From Arcuatula senhousia (taxonomy: Eukaryota > Mollusca > Bivalvia > Mytilida > Mytilidae), in the NCBI GenBank assembly GCA_963971305.1, contig OZ020317.1, positions 13,906,001 to 13,970,000 on the forward strand: a DNA stretch of 64,000 nt. The letters are read 5' to 3'. The translations under genes and the position numbers were made by a program. This document shows positions 1-29,309 of the stretch, piece by piece (the stretch's first letter is position 1; every line of letters starts with the position of its first letter). The notes beneath the pieces are model-generated. The model was not told where the DNA came from and searched no databases. It saw nothing but the letters and a program-made list of their open reading frames with translations.

Positions 1-353
1 AATGGTAATTTTCAGAAGACGTGGTCAGTGGGTTTTATTTTGCCATTTTTTATAGCTATTCCTCTGAAGATGTCCTAAGTCTGTTTCGTTGCATTTCGCC
101 CATTGCGTATAAACCCAGCCAATAAACATCCACTCAGACAAAGTCAAACGTTATATTGAAATGCATGAAAAATATGATATTTTTATTTTGTCATGATTGA
201 TATCGTACTACAAACACAATAAGGTGATTTCGTTAAAACGGATTTTTGTCTTGTAAGCTCAAAATGAATGAGATAGAAACCGGAAACAGTCACTGAGTCA
301 CTAAAATTTAGTTTTTAATATGCAAAAATGTTTGATTTTTTTTATTATCCCAG

Positions 354-19346
<18,993 letters not shown>

Positions 19347-20490
19347 TGTGTCTGGAAAGATGGTCAAGCAGACATATAATTAAACCCGACCATGAACTTA
19401 AACTTTGAACACGACATGTACGTGTTTTCTTTTGTTATATGCCAAATTTATGAAATAGGCACAAATTTATCTTTAGGCCACTTCCAATTGACTCCTAATA
19501 GAGATTTCTCAACTTCATACGGTTGCTTTCGTACAACGAAAGGGGAGCGGTTATTGGTCATGCAGTCAAATTAAGATGAACACAAGCTTATTGTGCACAA
19601 GTTTCCCGTAGTTAAGCTAGAATTAAAATATATTTTTAGTTTTGAATTGATTTTCTGTTTATATTATTCAAAAAAGTGTTTTTAAATAGAATATGAACTC
19701 AAATTTTTGTTTGGTCATTAGTTAGACCAACGAATCGTTCTTTGAAAAGTAACCGTTGAGTAACGGTTGTGTTACGTACCGCAGTGACAAGTGAACACTT
19801 CTCAGGGATTAGCTCTAAGATAACTTTTTTTTTTAATTTTAACCCCCCTAGCGGCCAGGTAAAATTTGAAACCCAGAACTAATTCGAAAGGGGGGACATC
19901 TATTTTTTTTTGTCAGAATTATTTTTGCGCAGTGCGCCAAAAATATTGATAAAAATAATATAAATGTTGGATGTCCGTACGTGTGTGTGGTCCGTTACAA
20001 TTTCTTTTGCATCAGATAAATGTATCATGCATGTATTTGCAGACGGGGATCTCATATGGTAGAATACGTTTTCAGGTCTGTCGCCTTCATAGGTTAACCG
20101 AGCCAACTAAGATATTTTTTTGCACTCGGCAGGGTACCCAAATTCCGTTCTTGTTCAATTAGCAGATATTCTTCTTTATAATATTTTTTCTTCAACGCTC
20201 TAACCGTTTAAATCTTTTTCTTCACTTCTGGTTTTCTCAAAATATTTTTCCTACAAACTAAAATTTATGAGATACAATACAATCCCTCCTTTCTCCTTTT
20301 CAAGTTTAATGGTTGGCACTTTTTTATAATAATATAAACTATACATTTTACTCAGATTCAAATGCATTTGTGCCAAGCTGCTCACAGGTTTCTAGTTTAC
20401 GTTGATTTTGAAGAGTTGAAGAAGTTTCGAATTTAAATACTATATAATGCCAAAAGACAAGTATAAAAATATCAATAACTGTTAAATCAC
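19347..20490. other. 3' flank of the cyclase gene
   Basis: Probably contains the 3' UTR. 19494-19540 recurs inverted at 21110-21165. No coding sequence is recognised. Confidence 0.6.
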
Positions 20491-20820
20491 AGGGACTTGC
20501 TCCCCTCTATCAATATTTTGTTAGAGTCAATGTGCGGTACGAAAAAACACAAGGGAGATACTACTTTTACCACCCCATTTTCTTTAATTCGATTTTCTTT
20601 TAATAAATCACTGATCTCGTACCTTTTTCTTACATCATTCGTTTCACAGATGATTTTCCTTTCCAAAACACACATATATATCTTCATTCATTGCATTTCA
20701 GCCTCAAAGTCGGACTTTGTTCGGGCAATTTTGTAGAATTTGGCAATCGCTTGTTTTTGGTTTTTTTTCGTACCGCACATTGACTCTAACAAAATATTGA
20801 TAGAGGGGAGCAAGTCCCTG
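20491..20820. mobile_element. 330-bp MITE with ~57-bp TIRs
   Basis: 20491-20547 and 20763-20820 are near-perfect inverted copies, beginning cagggacttgctcccctcta and running to gcggtacgaaaaa. TTAA occurs 4 bp outside the left end and 3 bp outside the right end. A piggyBac-like TTAA target is possible but the spacing does not fit well. Confidence 0.88.
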
Positions 20821-21240
20821 TGGTTAAATTAAAGGGTTTTAAACACACGTAGTTATAATTTTGAATTTTATTCCATAATTTGTTTATTACATGTACATTA
20901 TTACAATGTTCCTTTTTCGGAATTTTAATGAAAAAAAAATATACAGTATATTTAAAATCTTATTGAACTTGAAATTTGAAGATAGTATTTACAGTTATAA
21001 AGACCATACAGGATATATACTAGTAGTTAAATAAAGGTTTATAATCGAGTTATCGACATACATGAACATTGGTTCATCAATGATTTCTCCCGAAAACGTG
21101 TTACGGTTATGATACGAAGCAACCGTGCCTGATACGTAGCAAGTCGAGAAATCTCTATTTAGCCAGTAAAACCAGGTATTGAGCATGAGAAATTCTTATT
21201 TTTTACTTTTTTTTCCATACTCACGAATTTCTATTGGGAG

Positions 21241-21343
21241 AGAATTTTTACTATTGAAGATACTGACATAGATGAAAAATGGTTGGGTCGCCCATAAAAG
21301 GTGATAAAAGATGATAAAGCTGTGGGAAATGGTGTAAATACCG
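21241..21343 (+). pseudogene. Fragment of the last guanylate cyclase exon
   Basis: tattgaagatactgacatag, ggttgggtcgccca and gctgtgggaaatggtgtaaa match 19048-19130 in the last exon. It carries small deletions and a 10-bp internal duplication (gataaaagatgataaag). It lies 1.9 kb downstream of the stop, same orientation. Nearby 21110-21165 is an inverted copy of 3'-flank sequence at 19494-19540. Confidence 0.88.
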
Positions 21344-21721
21344 AGACATACTTTAGTGTTAACTCTTGTTTATAATATGTTATATATAACTATTGGAAAG
21401 GGATTATACATGGGAGTAAAATCAAATTTACAAAAAGGTTATCTCTATCTGGTTTATATTTCTATTTCTTATTTTTGTAGAATCTTGCGAATTTGTTACT
21501 AAAAACAATTTTGTTAACGTGTATTGTTGGTAATTTTGTTTTACATATATTGTTTGTTTTTTGTCTGATTGTTTTTAATATTAACCCTTATTAAAATGTC
21601 TTTAAACCTATTTTTCACATCTTACTGAATGGGTTGTTTGTTCTTCGTGTACCTCTTACCTTGTCAGCGGCGTAGCTAGAGATAAAAGGAAGTATAGGCA
21701 CACTCCTCTCGGCGAGGGGTC

Positions 21722-21794
21722 TGGGGGCCGTTCAAGGCCCCCAGCGGGTCCAGGGCAGAGCCCTGGTAGGGGGTCCAGGGGGGCGAAGCCCCCC
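21722..21794. other. Three adjacent GC-rich hairpins near the hAT end
   Basis: tgggggcc/ggccccca (21722-21743), ccaggg/ccctgg (21750-21766) and ggggggc/gcccccc (21778-21794) follow each other in strongly GC-rich DNA, in contrast to the AT-rich surroundings. They lie just inside the 3' end of the hAT relic and may be subterminal transposon structure. Confidence 0.8.
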
Positions 21795-22584
21795 GGAAGC
21801 TGAGCGGTTTTAACGTTTTGAAACGCTTTTTAGACTACCTGTCTGTTAAAGAATTTCAATCATTCTATCTGTTTAATATCTTTTATAAATAAAGATGAAA
21901 GAAAGCCTTTAAAAAAAAACACAAGACAAGACAATGTTTAAAAGAAAGAAAATGCCTGTAAAATGTCTTAGGGGGACCCAAATAATTAGCCATGCAAAAT
22001 TTAATATTCTAGGGGGTTTCAAATAGTCAACAATGACGGTTTACAGTGTTGAGACAACTTTCTTTGTAATTATCAACAGCTGAGCATGGTTTAACCATTT
22101 GTGAAGTTAGTAGTCTAAACGTTACTTATACATGTTTGAATACTTGGATGATCTTTAACTATATTATATAGTCTAAACAGTTAGTGTTTCCGATAACCGA
22201 GGTATGATTCCACATCTACATAAAAGTACCTTACCTGAGGCTGAGCCTAAATCATATGCAAAATTTAACAAATCTTACAAAGGCGACGTAAGTTGCATTA
22301 TCTACCACAGTAATCAATTATGTAAAGTTTCATTGGATTCATTCAATTCGTTTTAAAACCATCATCTGGGAACGATTGGGGCTGATTTAATGGATGGCGC
22401 GGACACTTAGGGACATTCTTCAACTATTGAAAAAACTATACTAGCGTTACAAAAACTTTACTATAATTTTAGTAAATGCTGCAATAGTATTTATATGGGA
22501 TTGTATTTAACAGTCAACTAGTAGAACTGTATATGCAATGTCACTTAGGTTAGCTGTCAGTAAAATGCCATTCGTCGGGTTTTC

Positions 22585-22840
22585 TGGCTTGCAAATACTC
22601 GAATTAACTCTTCTATGTCAATTTTGAACGTACGATGGACATGCATAAGAGCTAGCACAGAAAGACGTTCATCGCCCATAGACTTTTTATCCTTTTCATC
22701 GCACTGAACGATCGTTCGGCGGTAGCAGAAGAGGCGGGCATCGTTATCAAAATTGTAAGCACCTTGAAAATGGACGGATAAGCATACTGATTAGTGACGC
22801 GTAAGGTATCAATAAGGCTGCTAGGTTTATCGTTCGTCAT
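22585..22840 (-). pseudogene. hAT transposase C-terminal (dimerisation) fragment
   Basis: The frame reads YPSIFKVLTILITMPASSAT followed by AERSFSAMKRIKS, the signature of the hATC dimerisation domain. A frame change near 22680 then gives MGDERLSVLALMHVHR in another frame, the usual continuation. So the domain is present but frameshifted and cannot be made whole from this DNA. Confidence 0.85.
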
Positions 22841-23409
22841 ATCCCAACGGTTTTCAAAAAGTTGGAATCAACAAAACAGCTTAAAACAGCGAAACACCAA
22901 GAAAAGTTTAATAAAAAGGCAAATTATTTAATGTCAATAACGGTGTAAAGTCTTGAGTTATAGTAAATGCATGTTGGTTGAGAAGATTCCAACTTTTTGA
23001 AAATTTTAATCTAGGGGCTTCTTTTAATTTAAACTGACAGCGGGGGGATCCAAGATTTTAAGGAAGCGGGGGGGGGGGGGGTCCAAGATCTTAAGGTAGC
23101 GGGGGCATAATTGCGTAAAAATGGTCATTTTATGCAAAATAAACACATTTCAAATCTCAGCTTCAATCACCGGGGGGAGGAGAGGGGAACGAACGTTCCT
23201 GGTTGTCATAATAAACACATGATGATCCAGATTTATTGAATTATTATACATATTTTCGAATGATAGTATAAAGTGGGGTAGACTAGTGAGTGATAGGGCA
23301 TTTTGACCTTTATTTTGATCTTGTGTAACTTTGAGTAGAATCCTATTTGCTCATATTCTGAGTAGCTAATAATCGGGGAGACCGAGGCGAACAAAAAAAA
23401 ATCCATCAT

Positions 23410-23760
23410 AGAAAAATACCTTGTCGGGAAACCAAATCGGTGTAAATCTGGCCAGGTTCCTTCAATAAGTCTCTTCTTAACGGACACGTCGATAATTGTT
23501 CCTTCTGATATGCATGTCGCAATGTCCGGGTAACAGGGAGAATAGCTGACATGGCTGAGTGAAGAGCTAGAAGTAGAAGCTATGGTGGCTGAGTCTGACA
23601 AGTCTGCGCTTGCTACTTCAGTCGGCTCAGGCTCTGACAGGGTAGCAGGGCTGGGTTCGACAGCTCCTTCAGGAGTCTCATTTTCTTGGGAATTACTAGA
23701 CGTAGTACTTGTAGATGACTTCGGTTTAAAGTACAGATCTAATGATCTTTGGCGTTGCAT
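23410..23760 (-). pseudogene. hAT transposase N-terminal fragment
   Basis: Starts MQRQRSLDLYFKPK, followed by a Ser/Thr/Glu/Pro-rich stretch and CYPDIATCISEG, then a segment ending GTWPDLHRFGFPTRYFS. This resembles the N-terminus of ZMYM/TTF-type hAT transposases. The frame runs on to 23233 in unrelated sequence, so the body of the enzyme is deleted. Confidence 0.65.
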
Positions 23761-24139
23761 GTTTACGTTATAACGTCACCCGGAAATTATATTTCTGTAC
23801 CTAATAGACCAGTTACGGTTTCGTATCCGGATAAACGAGAACGTAACGTTTTATGGTCTTATTAATTGTTATAGACCTGTACTATATCAATTATTTTAAT
23901 TACGGAATCTAATAAATCCTTAATAATATATTTGCTTTAAAAGCAGTAAATTATAATTTTACAAGTAATACATGTAATAGAAGGCATGCTTTACAAAATC
24001 ATGTGTAGGCAAGTGCCTACATTGCCTATATGCAGCTACGCCACTGCTTGTCTTAAGGATATGTAAACCTGTAATTTTGAATATTTTATCCCTTTGTGTC
24101 TCAATTTTTTCACTTTGTGTCTCAACTATTTTGTGTTAT

Positions 24140-25411
24140 TATACTTCAGTAGATTGTTTTCTATATAAAATACAGGTAAATATTTTAGCTATTTTATCTT
24201 GAATTTGGTAAAAGTACTATTTCCCTAGGGATATAGTATACAATTGTTTACTGGTCATGAGGGAAACAGTACATTTGTTTCCACGAGGTACTTACTATTT
24301 CACGAGGCGCGTAGCGCCGAGGGAAATGGTAAGTACCGAGGGGAAACAAATGTACTGTTTTCCGAATGACCAGTAAACAATTGTTTTATTATACTGAATC
24401 GGTAAACAACTTAACTAAAGCCACGCCTACTGCTCACTCTTTACCTTGTATACAGTATACTTTAGCCACGCCTACTGCCAATCATTATGGTACTATTGCC
24501 CTAGGGAAATAGTTTTTACTATATCCCTAGGGAAATAGTACTTTTACCAAATTCAAGATGTAATAGTTAAAATGTTTACCTGTATTTTATATAGAAAAAA
24601 TCTACTGAAGTATAATAATATACAATTGTTTACTGGTCATGAAGGAAACAGTACATTTGTTTCTACGAGGTACTTACTATTTCACGAGGCGCGTAGCGCC
24701 GAGGGAAATGGTAAGTACCGAGGGGAAACAAATGTGCTGTTTTCCGAATGACCAGTAAACAATTGTTTTATTATACTGAATCGGTAAGCAAATTAATTAA
24801 AGCCATACCTACTGCTCACTCTTTACTGGGGGTGGTAAAGGGGGGGTACATGCACGGATGAACGACCAAATAAAAATGATAATCACGATGAACGGCCAAT
24901 AAAAAAAGGATAATCACGATGAACGAAAAATAAAATAGAGAAACACGATGCACGATGAACCTCCATGCACGGCTGAACGGGAAATAAAAATTGCCCAACA
25001 CGATGCACAAAAAAACCCTTTACCACCCACTTTACTATGTATACAGTATACTCTAGCCACGCCTACTGCCAATCATACAAAAAACCCGCGAAAAAGTATT
25101 ACGGTACTATTGCCCTAGGGAAATAGTTTTTACTATATCCCTAGGGAAATAGTACTTTTACCAAATTCAAGATGAAATAGTTAAAATGTTTACCTGTATT
25201 TTATATAGAAAAAATCTACTGAAGTATAATAATAAAAACTATTTACTATTTCGCGGGTTTTTTGTATGATTGGCAGTTGGCGTGGCTAGAGTACACAGAG
25301 TGAGCAGTGGGCGTGGCTTTAGTTAAGTTGTTTACACAATTGTTTACTGGTCATTCGGAAAACAGTACATTTGTTTCCCCTCGGTACTTACCATTTCCCT
25401 CGGCGCCACTT
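24140..25411. mobile_element. Array of hairpin (foldback) elements
   Basis: Two 145-bp hairpins (24240-24384 and 24622-24766) have arms reading acaattgtttactggtcat and their inverse around gaggcgcgtagcgccgaggg. A third half-hairpin in opposite orientation ends at 25411. Between them are ccctagggaaatagt palindromes, a repeated gccacgcctactgc segment and a ~100-bp outer inverted repeat (24143-24240 against 24520-24617). The first two units are direct repeats 382 bp apart. No ORF. Confidence 0.85.
24828..25030. mobile_element. 203-bp TIR element inserted in the second hairpin unit
   Basis: Ends gggggtggtaaaggg and its inverse ccctttaccaccca, flanked by TTTACT on both sides (24822-24827, 25031-25036). 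Absent from the first hairpin unit, which shows the empty site. The interior holds short repeats around cacgatgaacg. Confidence 0.85.
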
Positions 25412-25599
25412 TAATCCAGAGCGCTTGCAGGACTTTCATCGATTTGTTTAGCAGAGCGTCATGTTTGACACAAAAATTGCTTACACAGGGTTGTGTTGCT
25501 CCTCGGTTGCTGTCTTCGCTCAAGATATTTTACGTAAAATGTCTTGCACTCATAAACAGTATGAGATTTTAATCTCTCAGATGAGTGCAGATGTTGGCA

Positions 25600-26170
25600 T
25601 GTCATAGGGTTTTGTTTTGTCTTCCTTTACACACTGAATTTTCAGTTGGCGTGTTCTTGCAAGCAGGAACTACTTACTCTTTCGGAGCACCGGCTTTCAC
25701 GTCGTTGATTGCTTTTCAGTTGTATTTGTATTTTTGTGTATTATGGATGCCCCATTGGTACCTAGCTCTGCTTCTACCAATTGCAACACGACCTTCAATA
25801 AAAGTACGCGGTTATTCTACGATCAAAAACATGAAACCATTTGCAACTTCGTTATTGTTGATGTTGTTACTCATTGAACTATCGATAGACAGCAAAACCT
25901 TATTAACCGTTTTATATCCGTTTTGATTTTGCATTTTGAAACCACTGGGTCGATAACCGCTGCTGGTGGACCAGAGGTCCCCAGGGAAACACAAGCCTGG
26001 TCGTCTGACACGATTTAACCAATAAATTTCTTATATATTTCAAATATTAAATTCAAAATTGTTTAAAAAAACAAATCAGGTTTCTTTCCTTGTACTGCAC
26101 ATGGTTGAAATCCTTTGTTCCCTGTTCGAACATTTTGGTTTTGAGTACTTTTCGTTCAATACTTTGCGAA
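25600..26170 (+). repeat. Dispersed repeat families A and C
   Basis: caggaactacttactctttc + ggagcacc (family A head), then actgggtcgataaccgctgc and actgcacatggttgaaatcc (family C). The 113-codon open frame at 25585-25926 lies inside repeat sequence and is not called a gene. Confidence 0.6.
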
Positions 26171-26450
26171 ACAAAACGCAAGGGAAATTTCGCCGGGATT
26201 TTCCATTAGCTAATTGTTGCTTTTCTTCCAAACAGCACACATTTGACTATATCGATGTACACAACGGGTGATAAAATGAACATGAAATGATGATGAAGTT
26301 GAGAATATTGGGGTACAAGGCCAATCGAGGAAACGCATTTTGGCTGGTTCTGGAAAAAAGTTCATCATTATTTTTTTTATTTAAAGACGAAAGTCCTATG
26401 ATACATGTTCATACAAACTTTATAAATCACCCCTAATAACACTTTTGTCT

Positions 26451-26563
26451 TTTTTCATCTGCGTTATGATAGATATAAATTTGAGTTGTGTACAGTTTTC
26501 AATATAGGTATTATTGATATTTCTTTTTTCATCTGCGTTATGATAGATATAAATTTGAGTTGT
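26451..26563 (+). repeat. 74-bp tandem duplication, second copy split by a transposon
   Basis: tttttcatctgcgttatgat occurs at 26451 and 26525. The second copy stops after gagttgt and resumes after the transposon at 29028 as gttgtgtacagttttcaata, so the insertion postdates the duplication. Confidence 0.9.
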
Positions 26564-29027
26564 CACGGCCGTCATTCGGTATCGTGAGTTTTTGACTCGT
26601 GAAGGAATCGACAACGGCGGCAAAGTATAGAAAGCTGCTCGTGGAGGGAGGAGGCGACGGTTCGTGGTGGAGGAATTCGAACATTTCAAATAGAAGGTCA
26701 GTCTTTTATTCTAATTTTCTTATATTTATATACAAAATATTAAAAAAACAAATATGTCTCACAAAATTAATGAACATTATGAACAAAAGCCAACAAAAAA
26801 TAAAAATAAAAATGCATTACTTTCTTCAAACTCATTCAAGGCGAATATTTCGTCATCATTTTTTCTGTAAACAAACATGTTATTCTACGAATTGCGGGTT
26901 GCCTTTTGCATAAAACGTTACAAATTTGGTATGTGCGTGTGCAGCATCTCTTGTTTTTACATATTCCACACCATTATAATGATTTAAAGAAAAAATGTAT
27001 TAATAAGCTAAGAAAAATATGCTCGGTACCGAAAAATCGACTCGTGATGAATGGTGTACCGTATTTTTTGCTCGTGAATTATGCTCGTGATGGAGGAATC
27101 TATCAATTATCAAAACTTTGTACCGGCACTAGAATCAATCATAACCTAAATACAAGTGACAACAAATGATATTGCATATAATACTTATATATTTTTTTAA
27201 CAAATTCGCTTGGGTATTTATTGTCATATTTTTATAACTGTAGATCATGAAAAGAAGAAAGAGCAATAATTATGACAACAGAAAGAGACATTGGGCAATA
27301 AAGAGAAGAAAGGTACAAACAACAACACCAGGAGAAAATGGGACGACGACCACAACACCAGTCGAAGACGAGACAGTAACACCAGTTGAAGATGAAACAG
27401 CCACGCAAGTCGAAGATGAAACAGTAACACCAGTAGAAGATGAAACATCAACACTAGTCGAAGATGAGACAATAACACAATAACACCAACGGAAAAGACG
27501 ACACCACAAGTTGAAGATCCGACACAAAAACCGGTTGAAAACAACAAAGAAATATGTTCAGCTCAACAGAAGAAAAACTGAGACATAAAGACAAAAATAT
27601 ATAATATAATATAAACGGAACATAAACTCTCGTGTAAACACTTGTTATCAACTGACTGCTACATGTAACTTAGAATCATATCGAATTAGAATACGACTCA
27701 ACACTTCAAACAATAATAATTTAGTGAAGCGTGATCATTCACACACTTGATCGTTGTAATGCTTAAAAAGTGATACAAGTTTGAAATTGAAATTTACATT
27801 TAAAGTAAATATCAAATGGTTAATATTGCTGCCAAAGAATACTAATTGAATCTTAACAAGAATGTTCAACTCTACCCAATAATTGTTTTAACATTTTCAT
27901 TCCCATTAATTGTTTTATAACATGTATTAATAACCATAGAGATTCACAATAAAAAAATCGAGGTGATGTACCATCTAACTCACCTTTCTGATATGGGTAT
28001 GTTGTGTTGATAAGTTTTTCATTGGCAAAACTCGCTTCGGGCCCAATCATGTACTATTAACTTAAACTGATCCAATATTCAATTGTGATGAGCGATTAGA
28101 CAGTAAAAAGGTCTAGTCAATCATTTCCGTCCGCAAAGTAGATCTTTTGCCTTGACATTTCACTGAATATACAATGAAGAACATACATGTAATGATAACT
28201 ACAATAGTAAGCACTTTTACAAACGGCGATATGAGAATGAATGTTTGGCTGCACATATTGAAGAAAATGTTCATTGATGAATTTTATTTTAATTTTTTCA
28301 ACATATTTATATATTTGACTATAATCTTTCTCCAAGTTTTGGTCCGTATTGTATCTAAATTATTAGAGATTGGCCACTTATGATCTGTAGATTACCGGAA
28401 TAACCGTATCTATATATATATTTTTAATTTGAATTTACTTTTTGTGCCTACTTAATGGCCGATTTATTGTTTGATCTAACTATTTTAGGCCATTTTTTAC
28501 TGGTCACGCTTGCTACTTCACGAGCGATAAATCGTCGCCGCATTCTTCACGAGCAATAACAGCATCTTTTTTTGGAAAAAATGAAATTTTATTACATTTG
28601 AATAACTTTTCGTTTCATATAAGCTGCCAAGATGTGGCAAAAATTGTTTTGGATATAATGATTTGCTTAAAACGTCATTTTTGTGCAATTTAATACATAT
28701 TTGTATAAAAAATGTCCTTTCATGACCCCCCAAAATATAGGATGCAGTAACGCCTTTAATTAATTCTCGAAATTGGTAAAGCTTTTTCGTGTACTTTTTT
28801 CCCATTTTACAGAGTAAAAACAATCATTTTGTGAGACTGTTTTATTTTCTTTATTTTTCTTCAGATAACTTTGATATTGAGTGAAATAAATCAACTTTCA
28901 GAAAAATTATAGTTTATGCTCCACCACGAACCGTCGCCTCCTCCCTCCACGAGCAGCTTTCTATACTTTGCCGCCGTTGTCGATTCCTTCACGAGTCAAA
29001 AACTCACGATACCGAATGACGGCCGTG
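26564..29027. mobile_element. 2464-bp TIR transposon of unknown family
   Basis: Terminal inverted repeats of about 108 bp (26564-26671, 28920-29027) begin CACGGCCGTCATTCGGTATC. GTTGT (26559-26563, 29028-29032) is a clean 5-bp target duplication, and the 74-bp repeat at 26451 confirms the empty site. CTCGTGA/TCACGAG motifs are scattered inside both ends, as transposase-binding subterminal repeats often are. Each TIR contains the same short open frame starting MKESTTAAKYRKLL. I see no transposase, so it is probably non-autonomous. The TIR start CACG and 5-bp duplication recall 2157-2556. Confidence 0.9.
27247..27483 (+). CDS. Hypothetical ORF with TPVEDETV repeats inside the transposon
   Basis: A 78-codon frame. 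The N-terminus is very basic (MKRRKSNNYDNRKRHW, IKRRKV, NLS-like), followed by six or so acidic 8-residue repeats of TPVEDETV type coded by a 24-bp tandem repeat (about 27343-27480). Repeat remnants go on to about 27540 in a shifted frame. It may be a last exon of a transposon gene or just a repeat with a chance frame. No function is proposed. Confidence 0.35.
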   Translation: MKRRKSNNYDNRKRHWAIKRRKVQTTTPGENGTTTTTPVEDETVTPVEDETATQVEDETVTPVEDETSTLVEDETITQ

Positions 29028-29309
29028 GTTGTGTACAGTTTTCAATATAGGTATTATTGATATTTCGGATCCACGAAGTTCACAAAATTAGCTAGATGAT
29101 GATATTAAACAGAGACCAATCAACCATCTGGAGAACTTATATGCAAACTTTAAAAAAACTTATTTTTCCATAAAAAATTTTCGAATAGCCAATCCAATGT
29201 GGAAAGGCTATTCTGCCAGACCCAGGCAAATAGTCTCACAAGCTATTTGACCGGATCCGGTTGAATCACTAGTGATACAATGCCTTATGTAACAAGAGTT
29301 ACCACTAAA

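Larger units (their letters stand above)
21665..24046 (-). mobile_element. hAT-type DNA transposon, decayed
   Basis: The ends are imperfect inverted repeats CAGCGGCGTAGCTAG (left) and CAGTGGCGTAGCTGC (right, read inward). CTTGT flanks both ends (21660-21664, 24047-24051); hAT targets are normally 8 bp, so only part is recognisable. Minus-strand remnants of the transposase N-terminus (23410-23760) and C-terminal dimerisation region (22585-22840) lie inside, with the middle deleted. Confidence 0.8.

Noticed and set aside
20487..20736. Overlapping open frames on both strands
   Set aside because: They run through the perfect TIRs of the MITE at 20491-20820 and reflect the inverted repeat.
25585..25926. 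113-codon open frame, plus strand
   Set aside because: Inside a family A/C repeat; leucine-rich composition comes from T-rich DNA.
27245..27651. Minus-strand open frames of 65-100 codons with regular leucine/serine repeats
   Set aside because: Shadows of the 24-bp tandem repeat that encodes TPVEDETV on the plus strand.
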